A stretch of DNA of 64,000 nt from Nymphaea colorata. Lineage: Eukaryota; Streptophyta; Magnoliopsida; Nymphaeales; Nymphaeaceae. Each line of letters begins with the position of its first letter. The stretch's first letter is position 1. Positions 27,189 to 39,600 of this stretch are shown one piece after another. A model generated the notes under the pieces. That model was not told where the DNA came from, made no database searches, and worked only from the letters and a program-made list of their open reading frames with translations. A program made the translations under genes and the position numbers. The DNA is taken from the NCBI RefSeq assembly GCF_008831285.2, contig NC_045139.1:8774204-8838203 (forward strand). Reading direction: 5' to 3'.

Positions 27189-29150
27189 CCTGAGGGCCCT
27201 GATTATGTCTAGTATGCAATCCAGACCAACCACACAGTTAAAACCCCGGCGTTCAGAAGGCGAATCCGTTGGAACCAAGCTATAAAATCCCCAACCTATT
27301 CCTTCAAGGGGATCTTCACGCGTTTGTATTTGCTCAAAGGAATTGAACCATTAATGCTCCAGGTTTTCGTTCTCCCTTTTATTAATAACAAAGACGCAAA
27401 ACGAAGAAAACAAGGAGCTTCCTTCTCACCAAAGAAGGCGGTTGGATTCTTCAAGGCTAGCCCAAACGCCACGTCAAAAGCTTCTTTTCAACCTTGCCAC
27501 ACAAAAAAAGATGCTATCAGCATCCAATGAGCAGGACGGCGAAAGGTTAGATAGAAGACATCTTTTGCCAGCAACGAAATTTCCACCCCTAACGGAATAT
27601 AACGAGAAAAGAATACACTTACAGAGTCCTATCTTCACTGGCTCAAGTTTATAATTGTCGTAACGGCAAGAAGAGAACTTGCCCTCCAAATAAACAAGCC
27701 ATGGGCAAAGGAAAGAGGGCCGTCACACCCACTGCCTTCGATCTACGGAGTACCTCTTTGAAGAGAAACCAAATTTGAAATGCGAGAATCTATTAGATGC
27801 TGTGATTGAGATGGGCTGTAGGGAGATCAGGGTTCGGATGTTATCAGCGAAGAGAATGAACCGGCTTCCCCTTATAAGCAAACAGCCTGACCATTTATTG
27901 AAGGCCAATTCTTCTTATGGACCTCATGAAACAACCAACATCCGGACCCTCATAAATAGAGCTTCAACTACTCTTATCAGGAAGCCAACAGTGTTGAGAA
28001 AGAGATCTGAGCTATGAAAAATAATTCATTTGCGGACTTCTAATCCCGCCACTTCTTGAAGGGAGGTTTCACTGGGAAGAGACCAACATTCGTCTTGCAC
28101 TCTCCACCTTTACTTTTAATCTGCACCATGAAAACAGAATGGTCGGTCGCTTTTGATGCGAATGCATGATGTAAGCTCAGAAATCAATCATAAAATGAGT
28201 AGGTCTCGTTTAACCAACACGTAAAAATGCATTAATTTGTTTGCGTTACCTAAAATCAGGATCACAGAAAAAAAGGAAATGGAATATTATCTGCAAAAAG
28301 AAAATAGAAAAATGGGATAAAGTCGTAATAAATAGTTATATGGGAAGTTGCAGGGAAAATGAAATTTCCAAAACGGAAAATCAACACAGCAAATGGGAAA
28401 AGCGATCCCATAGTTTCCAGAAAAACGGAGAAATTAAAGGACAAAATTGCCCAAAGTGGTAACAAGAATACAGGGTACCAGAAATGAAAAACTGAAGAAA
28501 ATAATATAGGTCGGAAAACAGGAGCAAGTAAACGATGACAGAAAACGTTCTTCTACAAGTAAGAAAGATTGAAAACAAGAAAAAAAAAAGACACTCACTC
28601 CCGGAACAGAGCACAGGAAAAGGAAAGGTGAAATTTTTCACAAATGCGGATCAAAACGAATCCCAAAAATTTGTCCCCAACGGGATCATGGGCATTCAGA
28701 GAAGAAAATAAGGGAAAACAAAAGCAGAAGCCCTCACAATACGCACAAACACCCGAGTCCTATGAGAAAGATGTAGCAGAGAAGAACAAAAAATTGGCTT
28801 CCATATCCCATGGTTTCCACCTCCCATCCATTTTCATTCCAAGTTAGCAAGCCCAAACCTGAGGTCACACATGCAACGCCGACAAAAGATAGAGCCGAGA
28901 CTAATAACTGTTTTCCAGAGGAAATACTCACGGATTTCCCTCGTTTATAGCAGAAAAAGAAAGAGAAAAGTTCCTCCTTTTCCTTAATCTTCGATCCCAG
29001 AGATCCGATTACCGCGGAATCCCGCGTTTGGAAGGACAACGGAGGAAAAGAGAGAAAACCTCCAACCTGATCCGGAATCCCGCGAAGACGAAGAAAGAGA
29101 AAGGCCGGGTGATCAAGGCAGTCTCTCTCTCGCCCCTGGCCTCCTCCTCT
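27189..29150 (-). other. Probable leader and 5' UTR intron of the phosphatase gene
   Basis: The nearest promoter-like DNA lies about 2 kb upstream of the phosphatase ATG. Minus-strand donor-like (GATCAG/GTTGG near 29067) and acceptor-like (CATAATCAG/GGCC just before the ATG) sites would remove the stretch between as a leader intron. This is inference. The alternative is a promoter close to 27.3 kb, with this stretch being plain intergenic DNA. Open frames on the plus strand here have no recognisable domain. Confidence 0.35.
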
Positions 29151-29169
29151 CACTCTTACACGAGGAATC

Positions 29170-29177
29170 TATTTATC
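29170..29177 (-). promoter_or_regulatory. Candidate TATA box for the phosphatase gene
   Basis: The minus strand reads GCGATAAATAG. A CT/GA-rich, GC-richer stretch of leader character follows in the transcript direction. Distance and context fit a core promoter, but no transcript start is known. Confidence 0.35.
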
Positions 29178-29769
29178 GCTGAGCCCGAGTCTTTGACCGG
29201 CTCACCCTCTCCCTTTGACTTCACCATTCCCTCCCACCTTCAACCTCCAGTCTTCTTTCTCAGATTCTCCTCTGCTCTCCCGTTACCTCTCTCTTTTACC
29301 CTCTTTCTCTGCCTTTACTCCTTCTCCTGCTTCTGGTAACGACTTCTCAGTCGTTCAGTGCTTTTCCCATTTCCAACTTTATCCGGAAAAGGACGACTCG
29401 CCGGTTCTTAGTTTTCCCCTCACCCTGGTGGAAAAGTCCTTTACGTCCTCGACTACCTCCCTTATAACGATCCTATTCCTTTCGACCACCCCTGCATGAG
29501 TCACAGCGAAATGGAATGGGCCCCACTTCTCCACCGCATCTTCAACCAAACTCCGGCAACTTGTTTTACTGTTTACACAGTATAAAAATATATTATTAAA
29601 AATATATTATTATTTTCACTTATGATGATTTATGATCGAGCACCATCTTTTACTAAAGTAAAATGACATAACATACAACTCCTTTTTTGTGATAGTGTAT
29701 GATATAGTACTCGGGTCTTTTCACCATCACATGTAAAAGGGCATATCAAGGATGATTCACATTTAATTT

Positions 29770-30140
29770 CATTGTGAAAATATGAAAACCAAGTTTTTTA
29801 ATTAGTTTTGAAAATTTGGTTTGTTTATTTAGGTAACCCAATCAGAATACTTGGTTGTTTATAAATAATTTAAAGGGATCAAGTTTTTCACTTATTATTA
29901 TAAAGTAAAAATTTTCCTCAAATCCAGTTATGATGACTGTCTAACGATTGAAAGACATAGTTTTGGAGGACAAACTTGTCATCATATCCTTATCCAACCA
30001 CTACTCTTGTGAGAACCTGGTTTCATGAAAATCAGTTTTTTTTTTTAATGAGCTTGAAAAACTTGGTTTACTTGTTTGAGTGACCTGCTCAAAACATGAT
30101 TTATATGAATAAGGTTAAGTTTTCGGATCCTTTTCACAAA
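29770..30140. repeat. Degenerate direct repeat, about 240-base period
   Basis: The phrases atgaaaaccaagtttttt, tttggtttgtttatttaggt and aacccaatcagaata at about 29780-29850 recur in changed form at about 30026-30096 (atgaaaatcagttttttt, ttggtttacttgtttgagtg, acctgctcaaaaca). Both copies are followed by AAGTTTT-type phrases. It may be an old duplicated element. Confidence 0.4.
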
Positions 30141-31080
30141 ACCATGACTTGTGGAAACTAAGTTTTTCTTAAACTTTGTTTTACTTGGCGGCCAAGACAC
30201 TTCAAAAACCCGGTTTTCTATGGTGTCATCCAAATACATTTTCTAGATTTGGTTATGAGTGATACTCCTAAATAGGATTTTAGAAGTAAAACATCTTCTG
30301 GTCTTCAAATTGCATTTAATGCATATTCAGATGAAAGTTAAAACTATATTTATAAAAAACTCTGTTTCAACAAGATAAGAGAGCTTTTTCAAGGTAACCT
30401 TACCTCCCCCACAGTCTTTTTTTTCACAAAACACATCTGTTTTATCTTGTCATTCAAACACACAAGCTAGACACAAAAGAACTGGTTAAAAATCAAATTG
30501 TCGTAAAACCAGATTTTCATAAAAGTGTCACCTAAGCACAATCTGTAATCTTAGTCTTGAATCTTAAAATTGGAGGTGATTTTAAATCTGCAATCGTTTA
30601 CGGTTCAAGATGTCAATGTAAAGAATTTCCAATTTGCTATTATATGTAAAACCGTATACACTTTTATCATAATATAAGAAAATTGGGACGACAAATCCAT
30701 CGATCGTAAAGTCCACGCAAACGTCAAATCACCATCTACCTCACATTACTCATCTGCATACGGTAGATATATAACACTTTAGTTGATGAGTGTACCACTG
30801 TCTACTGCTCCTAACAATGTACAAATCAATTCATGATCACTCTTTGTTGATAATTGTATAGCTTTGCAAGCCATTGTACGTGAGGACCACTGGCTATTTG
30901 AGAAGTCTCATGTTTTGGCATCATCTCATTGATGTTACTTGTACTCTTTCAAATTTTGTGGTCGCATTTCTCACTTTGAAAAAAAATATGTACATATATA
31001 TAAATTATAATTTACAAGTAAAACAAGGCACGCATGTGTTCCGGTTGACTTGAAATATGAGATATTACATTGTGGGGCAT

Positions 31081-31260
31081 GAAGTAGCTGATCGGGCTAT
31101 CGAACGTGAAAGCTTCACCTTATTAGTTTGATTCCTGTAGGCATTATGTCTTTATGCTATATGAGGTGGAATGTAATACCAAGTTGATGGAAGTTTCGTA
31201 AACTGTATCCAAGGCCAAGATACATGGGGTCTCCGTGGGGTGCAAGCTCCACATAGCCGA
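31081..31260 (+). mobile_element. SINE-like relic with pol III A and B boxes
   Basis: TAGCTGATCGG at 31085-31095 fits the A-box pattern TRGYNNANNNG. GTTTGATTCC at 31126-31135 is one change from the tRNA B-box GTTCGATTCC. The spacing of about 30 bases between boxes is typical of a tRNA-derived SINE head. The 3' boundary is unclear. Confidence 0.4.
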
Positions 31261-31496
31261 AATCTGAAACCTTCGATTTACATGTTGGACGTGGGTGAAC
31301 TTGGGTTTAGTTATATAAGATAGCTCAATAAAGTCGAGGTCACTGCTCTAAGATCAATTGAAAATTTGTTAACTATATATTTAATGTCACGTAGAAAAAA
31401 GCTTAGGACTCACTTATACCTTTACCTCACGTCAAACGAGGACGTTATCGGACTTCACTACGAGGTCAAGATTAGACCCGTACCCGTTCTTAGATA

Positions 31497-31523
31497 AATG
31501 GATCCAAACTCTTTGGATCCATT
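31497..31523. repeat. Perfect 12-base inverted repeat
   Basis: The arms aatggatccaaa and tttggatccatt pair perfectly around the 3-base loop ctc. No T-tract follows and no function is evident. Confidence 0.85.
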
Positions 31524-31849
31524 CTCCCCCTGGGGTTTAACGGTATCATTATTTTTAATTCCCTGTATCGAATCCAAGTCTAAACTGAAAAGGTTTCAAA
31601 CACCCTCTCGCTCGCAGTCTCCAGATCCAAAAAAAAAAACCCATACCTAATAATAGAGGTACTGGATAAGGTTAGTCGAGGATGAGGATCTTTTAACTCT
31701 CAATCCTGACCCGGCAATTTATGGGACCCATGACTTGTGTCCCAAACCTGACCTGTACATTTAACGTCTGGATCCAAAACTGGGGATCGCTTGTTGCCTC
31801 AGGTGATGCATTTAAAGTAGATATATCAATATATTTGATTTGAATAGAA

Positions 31850-32235
31850 CGTCCCACCAAACCATTCTGAAAAAATCAGATATGAAAAAAAAATGAATAT
31901 CTAATTAAGAAATCAGATCGGATTTGATATTCAATATATATATAAATATGTGACCAGTTTTGGATTCAGATTCATATTTATTTTGAAACAAATATCATAT
32001 ATATACACCCTTATATTTTAACAATTAGCTAGATTTGGTTCAAAATCCAGATTTGGATTTGGATGTGAATGTAAAAATTGTATTTATCGAATTCAGATTG
32101 TGAAATTAAATTTCGGATTCGGATACGACTTTTTTTTTGTTTACATTCAAATCCAAATTTTGAATTGAATATCCAAAAAATAGATATGATTAAGAGTATA
32201 TCCAATTCAAATCGCATTCCTTGACAACCCCAATT
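31850..32235 (-). repeat. Phrase-repeat island (gattcggat type)
   Basis: Short phrases such as ttggattc, attcggat and aatccaaat recur densely. Read on the minus strand, the edge near 32230 opens GGGGTTGTCAAGG, which resembles the opening GGGATGTCAACGG of the island at 33806. The two look like related elements in opposite orientation. Confidence 0.45.
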
Positions 32236-33805
32236 GTAAGGCTGATTTGAATCAAAATGGTGGCAAAATGATTCCATTGGGTGTTCGGTGCGCGGGTGCC
32301 ACATGTTAGCTTCTAATTTTTATATTTTTTTCTGTTTTCATTAAATATAAAATATTTTTATTTTGTATTTTTTTCCCAGATAATTTTCAGCCAAACCACA
32401 ACCGATTCAGCTGAATCCGCAAATCAACCGACCCAACCAGCGGCGCCGCCGATTCGGTTCAGAGAGGATCTTGACGACAATGAATTTAAAGGGTTTGGTG
32501 GGGGGAACAAGGGCAACTCAAAGAATTTTGAATTTGCATTGCAGCTTTTGAAGGAGATATGTTAAAATTGAAATGAGAAAGAGATGATTGAGTAAGGAGA
32601 AGTGGTCCATTATTCGAGTTGAATGGAATTAATAAATGAACGGGAACGGCCCTCCTCTTCATTATCTTATCGGTACCTGTTGTGTGTATCGGATCTGGTT
32701 TCACCATGAAAGTTTATATGTATCGTCGACGCCCGTATCGCCTATAAAAAAATTAAACAAGAAGGTTATTATGGGCGGTGGCCCCTTTGACCAGCAGATA
32801 TGGTACACATGATATTAGTGACGCCAAGGGCGGATGGAATCTAAAACTTTTGGGTGTGGGGTGTAAAATAAAAATAACTTTTGTCAGTATCTGTGACTAT
32901 TGGCTAGTAGCGGAGTTAAATTTTTTTTTTATTAAATGTGATTGAGAGTTTAAATTTTAAATTTTAAGGAGCACCAATATATAATTGAATAAAAATTTAA
33001 GGAGGTACCAATATATAAATACAATAACTTTTGTGGGCTCTCGTGAACAATTGTGCGTACCAGCCTATATATATTGGCCATGTATCGGATAAGCATCATA
33101 TACTCTACTAGCCGACTGAAAGCCGAAGTCTCCACCCAACTCTTTATTTTCTTAAGGTAGAGGTTTGCTTTTAGTGTCTCGAAGTTCTGCCGTTCCTCAC
33201 TCTTTGCATTTCAATTTGTGCGTTAGGGGCCTCCTTTTGTAGTACCCTACCAACCCCGGCCTTGTCTGTTCATTCTTCTTTCTCCATAAGAGCTATTAGA
33301 GCAATTCTCCTTAGGACTATTGGCCCCTCTTTTGTTTTTCAGTTCATTTTTTTTATTGTTTCTCCTTCTATTCTTTTTTATATATAATTTCTTTGTAAAT
33401 TTTGTGTATTTTTTTGTCGGCTGGGGGCCCAACTTACATAAAATCAGTTATGTCTTGTCTAAAATGAGTCCATACCAAAGTTAATTGATTCAAATAAGAG
33501 CTAGAGAGTACCATGTTATCAACCTTGCTTTATAAATAAGTTATATTGGAAAAGGGATTGATAACCCATCGTTTTCCCAACTTTGTTTAAAGAGCACTTC
33601 ATTCAAGTTTGGATGCCTCAATTTAGGCTGTAAAACTTGGCTTTAACTTCTGTCATTCAAATAAACAAACAATTAATTATGAGTATGCTTTTTTGTTCTT
33701 TTTCTTTTATATGTTTACTCTATGTAATTCGAATTTGCAAGTAAATCTATTGATCTCTCTCACAATAGATCGGGTTAGGTGGCGTGTAATAGCCACGTCC
33801 TCAGT

Positions 33806-34090
33806 AGGGATGTCAACGGATCAGATTTATCTTTAATTATATCCACTTTTTTGGATATTCACATATTTAGATTCGAATTCGAATAAAGAAAAGTTATATC
33901 TGAATCTGAATCTCTGAATCCGAATTTTTAAATTTATATCTGAATTCTGAACTAGATTTTGCCAATTTTCAAAATTTAATAGCATTAGATACAGGATATT
34001 TGTTTAAAAATGAATTCGATCTAAATCCATATCCGAATCCGATTAGACATTTAATTAAATCTGAATCCGATTTCTTAATGATGGGCAAGC
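33806..34090 (+). repeat. Phrase-repeat island (gattcggat type), second copy
   Basis: It opens agggatgtcaacggatcaga and continues with many variants of atccgaatccga, ctgaatctgaat and attcgaattcga. Such islands are frequent dispersed repeats in plant genomes. Confidence 0.5.
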
Positions 34091-34424
34091 TGTTGAACAA
34101 CTAGTTGAATATGAGACGAAGATCAAGTTTTGTACTCTGTGTGGGGGCAATGTCACATGAGGTACAGACTTGTTCTGGATGGATTTCTGAGTTAGGGATG
34201 AAGAATGTTGTAGATGATGGATGGCAGAATGTCAAAGTTGCAAGTGATGTTGATGGAAGAAATCAAATTAAGGTGGTGGTGGTGGAAGCATTAAGACAGT
34301 TTTCTTGATTTTCAGCATAAGGCAGGGTGCCAAGGATTGACAAAAAGAATTTTAATTCAGGGCCACCCTTGAACAAAAGACCCTTGAACAAAAGATGAAG
34401 GTTTTGGAATGCAATGCCAGAGGG

Positions 34425-34690
34425 CTAAGGCTGGGCACCAGGCCGGGCTGCCGAAGGGTACCCGGTACCCGGCCCGAAATGTTATTGGGCCGGCCCAGGT
34501 GGGCTCGATAAGAGTTTTTTAATATATATTTTATTATTTTTATGTATAATTATTATATTTTAGTATGATTTTTAACATTTATATATTATTTTATATTAAA
34601 AATATATATATTTTATAATTTAATCGGGCCAAACTTTGGCCGGGCTCGGGCCCAGGTTTCGGGTGTCGGGTCAGCCCGAGCCCGACTTGC
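34425..34690. repeat. Phrase-repeat island, GC-rich ends around an AT-rich core
   Basis: The ends are made of gggcc, cgggc and gcccgag phrases (34437-34510 and 34624-34690). About 110 bases of almost pure A/T lie between. The sharp composition change sets it off from its surroundings. Confidence 0.55.
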
Positions 34691-35044
34691 TTAAAAAGGA
34701 TTGGCTAGGAAGGCAGCGTAGCAGGACTTGGGAAACTATGTTGATATATATTTTTTTATCTACGACACTATGTTGAATGTTTGTTGTCGTCCTTCTAAGT
34801 ATGATTTTGACTCAAATATTGAGGCGTAGAGGGTGATTGAGTGTCTGTTCAATAAATCTTGGATGGATTGTAATTTCTAGAGAGGAGTTTTAGTAGAGAA
34901 TTTGATATTATATGGGTGTATTTACACCTAGGTTTCTGCATTTGTAGGGGGCAGCTGATTATGCTCTGCCCTGTGGTAGCTAATTAGAGGATTTAAACTC
35001 TATGGATGATGACCCGGAGAAGATGGGAAAGGATCTAACTGCGG

Positions 35045-35410
35045 TTAAGGCTGCTCAACGAGCCGAACCAACTCAACCTCGACTCGAACTCGGTCGAAAA
35101 AACTTGACTGAGTCGAGTTCAAGCTTGCAAAATACACGAAACCATAAATGAGCCGAGTTCAAGTTTCGAGAACTTGACATGTTTATACTCGACTCGCAAA
35201 CCGGTATAATATTACCAAAACCGGTTCACCGAATCATTAGTTTTTAGGGTAAAAACAAATTCTCATAAGTTACATGAGTTAAAGCTTACATGCATTAATG
35301 CTTAGACGGGTTAACGCTAAATGAGTTAAATGAGTCTAGTTTGAGCTTGAGCTCGAGCTCACGCTTGCCATAAGGAGCTCTAATCGAGTTCGAGCCGGCC
35401 AATATTGTAT
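35045..35410. repeat. Phrase-repeat island (gagctcgagctcg type)
   Basis: Variants of actcgactcg, gagttcaag and gagcttgagctcg recur across the stretch. A related island lies at 61020-61262. Confidence 0.55.
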
Positions 35411-35644
35411 CTCTTTGTATTAGTAGGTCGAAGTTCCAAAATTGGGTAGGGTTATTAGTAGTATCTCTTTGGTATTGTATGCCAATGTGAGGTGATGCTG
35501 ATTCGGGTAAAAACTGCATTTAATCTCATGGAAGTTGTTGCCTTTGCCTATTGAGGATGGTGGAATAGGCATTTGAAACATTGTTGAAGCCAATATTGCT
35601 TCATGAGTTGTAAGATGTTAGAGGATGATAATCGTTGGGCACTA

Positions 35645-35815
35645 GGGGCGGAAGGAGAGGCCTCCACTCAAATTCTAAGAACTTTAAAAATTTATATGTA
35701 AATTTAAAAAATTTTAATTCAATATATATAAAAAAAATTAAAATTTTATGTTAAAGTTTTGAAACTATAGTGTGGCGCATGTAACAAAAATTCATGGCTC
35801 CGCCCTTATCGGGTA
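35645..35815. mobile_element. MITE-like or LTR-end relic with GGGCGGA/TCCGCCC ends
   Basis: The left end aggggcgga and right end tccgccctta are near inverted copies around an A/T-rich core with aaatttatatgtaaattt and gaaactatag. The same core phrases occur at about 39445-39550, so it is a repeated family. The phrase ggctccgccc is typical of plant LTR or MITE ends. Confidence 0.45.
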
Positions 35816-35854
35816 CTGGTTTGCAGACATAAGTACTTAAGCAAGTAGAGGATT

Positions 35855-35945
35855 TGGAATAGAGACTCTAGCGATTTGTGGGGGGCTTCGGCTCTCACTC
35901 AGCCGCTGAGATTCTCCTCCACGCAGAGCCAAAAAAAATTTCTAT
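35855..35945 (+). mobile_element. SINE 3' end relic
   Basis: The phrase gggcttcggctctcactcag, followed by gatt-ctcct and ending gccaaaaaaaa, parallels 41685-41875 and 45935-45993. Shared ggcttcgac-ctcac phrasing before a short A-tail is typical of a plant SINE family. Confidence 0.4.
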
Positions 35946-37317
35946 AGGGGCACTGATTCACAAGTTTTGATACTTGAAAGGGCACTTGCATGTATAATAA
36001 AGTAAATATTAAACGATCTTAATGTAAAAAAAGAAAAACGAGAGAAAATTGAGAAGCTCGTGTGGCGAGTGGCTCCCTGTCAATTGAAAACACCTGATTC
36101 ACATATTCCCTGAAAAGAACAATTTAATCTGGAAATTTACTAATTTCCTTACTGCAGTTAATTTTTAATCTAGCAGTAAAATCGTTCGTGCAAGCTATGC
36201 GAGGGAGACATTTTTTTTTAAAAGAAAAACAAACAAAGGCAGTAAAATTTTTAGTAGGTCCACCTAGGGAGAAGAAAATATTTTTTACCCAAATAAAAAT
36301 TGACATTGTTTGCGTTTGTAAAAGAAAAAAATCAAATATTAGTGATAAAAGGAAAGGAGTCCATACAATAGAACTTACATTATTCTTCTCTTCTTGCCAC
36401 ATAAAAATATCCGTCCTACTTCTTTTTTATTTTACATTATTTTGACCTGAATAAAATAAACCAGCAGGTCATATATTGGGCTATGAATTAAAAATGACCA
36501 AATTACTCTTTATGTAGAAAAGGATGTCCCCTTCCACGAGGGTATAAAAAGAAATTGAGCATGGGTGGAACACCAGGCCCCATGTTAGCCACCGAACATG
36601 GAGCCCACGTCTCAATAAACCTGGAGTGCCTTTTGAAAAAGATGAAAAAAAAGGAGATTGTGGGCCTTGCTCAAAAGCTTTTTCAAATAATTTTTTGCGC
36701 AATTATTAATCAATATGAAGGTTTTGTAGGCCGATTCAACTAAAAAAATATGTAATTATTTTTTTGGGCATAATAGATCATTATTGAGTTAACTTTGTCT
36801 CTAAAAATGGGACTTCTCTGATGTTTTCATTATTTTTCTATTCCCCTCCAACTACATAGAAATTGTTTATATGATTTTATATAGCATTTTTCACAAAGTT
36901 AAGTGGGATTTTAAATTAATGCTAAACAAAAAGATAGGTATGTTTTGATTTTTCTTTTCATAATTAAGGCGTGAATGGCCGTTCAAGAATGATGCCGACT
37001 CTCCTCTACATGTTCAATCTTTCCAGTTAACTATAAAAAAAATAAAAGTTTCAACAATATTAAAAAAAAAATTACATCCCCTTCGGATGATCATTAAAAC
37101 TTACTTATATTTTGAAATTTTCTCAAAAAAAAAAAATCCCAAGCGATAAAAAAACAAATAGAAAGCCCATGCGTTTATTAGCGCTTAATTACACTTCAAC
37201 TTATCCATTATTTCCATTTTAAAGGGTTTTGACACAGCTGGCCAGGTCACTTATGCATGGGCGAGAGATTGGTGGTCGCAAGCGTTTAATATTTTAAATA
37301 AGAAGTGAAGCAGTGGC

Positions 37318-37460
37318 AAAGATACATGGGGGTTGGTGTGGACAGTGACAGATAAGATACATGGGGGTTGGTGTGGACTGTGGCGGATGAGATACATGGG
37401 GCTTCTGTGGGTAGTGTGGCTTGACCTGGGCAGTGGCGGCAGAGATATGTAGGCGCTGAT
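37318..37460. repeat. Minisatellite, about 37-base units
   Basis: Units opening agatacatgggggttggtgt start near 37318 and 37355, and diverged units follow near 37389 and 37440. Both strands are open over this stretch because of the repeat, so the reading frames here are not evidence of a gene. Confidence 0.75.
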
Positions 37461-38504
37461 GTGGGCCATTGCCCACACCAACCCATGGAAACTTTTTATT
37501 GGAAGGGCTCATAATCACACTATGATGACTCAAAAATTAGAGAGGATGTCCACATCAAATGTGGTCGTGTAACTCAAGTGCCCCTCGGCCAAATCCTAGC
37601 TCCGCCACTGCCTGCCTTGAAGGTGAAAAAATATTAGCTTTGGAGTTTTATGCTGCCAAGTAAGAGAGAAAAACTCTGAACGCATGTGATGTTTCCTTGA
37701 GTTACACTTGCTAAGCTTTGCATGGAGGGCAAGATGCCGGAAATTTTAGATGGAGATGGGCAGCATCTATATGGTTAAAAAGAATGTCTGCTTGGCGCTT
37801 CTAAGGAAGAAGGAATATATACTCTGATGTACAAGTACAACTCATATATTTTGTGTGCATCTTTTTAAGGGAAAAGGTAAAAAGCTCAAGTTTTCTTTTT
37901 TGTTGGTCAAACTCACTAAAAGAAAGATGCATAGTTTTGTTATTGAGGGGTCGGTGAAATGGATAGGGCAGGGGTTGATAGGCGGTCAATTTTTGTTTTT
38001 GATTTTAGGAGCGTGAGGAAAAAATGTTGGGTAAAAGCTTTGGCCTTCGGTCGATTGGTATGTACCAAAACTCATTCAAAAATAATTACAATGGGTTTCG
38101 CTAAGGTAACTTATAAAGCATCACAAATTATTGTGGCTTCAGTGACAAGATTTGCTGAGGCATTGGGCCTCAGTGATGCCAATTCACAGGATGGTGGTGG
38201 TTGTATTGGGTCTTCACTTGAATTAGTTAATAAACAAAATATTTTAATTACTTGTCAGAATGAGGAGAGAGAGATGCATAATAAAATAAGTTTCAAGTAT
38301 TAGGGGCATTATTCTAAATCAACTTTAGATTCTTCTAGAACGTGATTTTAACCATTTTTTGTGCTTTCTTTTATCTAAACAAGCTTTTGTAATCATTTTT
38401 TTCATTTTATTCTTTTTCCTCTTCTTTCCCTCCCATCAAGAATCCCTACATTTCATTTCATTTCCTTTAATTTTCTTTTATTAGTATTCTCTCATTTCCT
38501 TCTT

Positions 38505-39065
38505 GTAACGTTCTAAAAGTTTAGTGTTATATTGACGATTTTGATAGATCTTCAATGACTTATAAAAATCATTGTTAAGTTATTGATTGTCCTAGTCTTT
38601 GGCCTTTTTGGGGCTAAAGCTGAAACTGTTAGGGGCGAGTCGGGATCAGTAAGACCAGGGGTCCCACCCTAGGAGGTGGTCGAGTTGTTACGGTGATATT
38701 AGAGCATTGTTTAACACTCGGACCTCATAGCCAAAACTACTAAGGGTTAGGTTGGGATCTGCTGGACCAAGTTTCCGAGCCCAGGAGTAGGTCGAGTTGT
38801 CAAAGTGGTCTCAAAACACAGTTCAACACTCGAACCTAAGGACTTACATGCGTGAACACGTGTGCTTTAAGTTGGGGTGGATTATAGCACCCTCAAAAAT
38901 TTATTCTTACATTGAAGATTTTAAGAGATCTACAAGAGCTTATAAAATGAGTTATTCGGTCGTTGATGATTGTCCTGGTTTAAGAATAGAACCAAAACTG
39001 TTAGAGGGTAGGTTGGGATTTACCAAGCCAAAGGTCCGAACTCATGAGTGCTTTCCTCTAAACCA
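38505..39065 (+). mobile_element. LTR-like direct repeat relic
   Basis: The segment at 38515-38700 recurs in diverged form at 38888-39055, with shared phrases such as tgatagatcttcaatgactt versus taagagatctacaagagctt, gattgtcct, aactgttag and ggttgggat. A second, shorter repeat (aggtggtcgagttgt versus gtaggtcgagttgtc, followed by cactcg-acct) lies between. The layout suggests part of a retrotransposon with internal duplication. No coding remnant is left. Confidence 0.45.
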
Positions 39066-39404
39066 AGTGTAAAAGGAAGAAGATACTATAGGTTGACTGT
39101 TAGGAGGTCGATACAACTCACCCAAGTGAATGTTCAATAGTTAATGTTGTCATCTATTGCAGAAATGAGGCCACGAGCAAGGTTGATGAGGCAAGGCAGG
39201 AGACCAGAACTACCATTTTATTGATGGGACAGCCAAGACAGATTTGTAGTTTTCTGAAGGATGAGAGCTCACACGATAAAGGCAACAAAAGTGAACGGGA
39301 GATGAAGATGAAGAGAATGAATGAACTGGGGTTCTTCATCGTCTGATGTTAAACATGCCTTTGTTTTGGTGTGGTCAGCTTGAGAGACCTCACTCAACTC
39401 CAAG

Positions 39405-39600
39405 GAGACCCGTGGGGGCCTTGGCCTCCCCTCCCCCTTCAAATTTTTAAAAAATCAAAATTTATATGTAAATTTTAAAAATTTATGTTTAACCTATAAC
39501 AAAGTTTGAAAAATTCTATTTTGGTTTCTGTTACAATTTTGAAACTATAGTTCAACCCTTCCAACCAAAATTTCTTGGCTGGATCCACCCCAACTCGTGT
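39405..39600. mobile_element. Second copy of the GGGCGGA-family core
   Basis: It carries aaatttatatgtaaattt and ttttgaaactatagttcaac, as at 35680-35780 and in part at 21180-21265. Ends are less clear here. Confidence 0.4.

Noticed and set aside
37251-37533. Three overlapping His/Pro-rich minus-strand frames
   Set aside because: All three frames are open because of the minisatellite, and none is protein-like.
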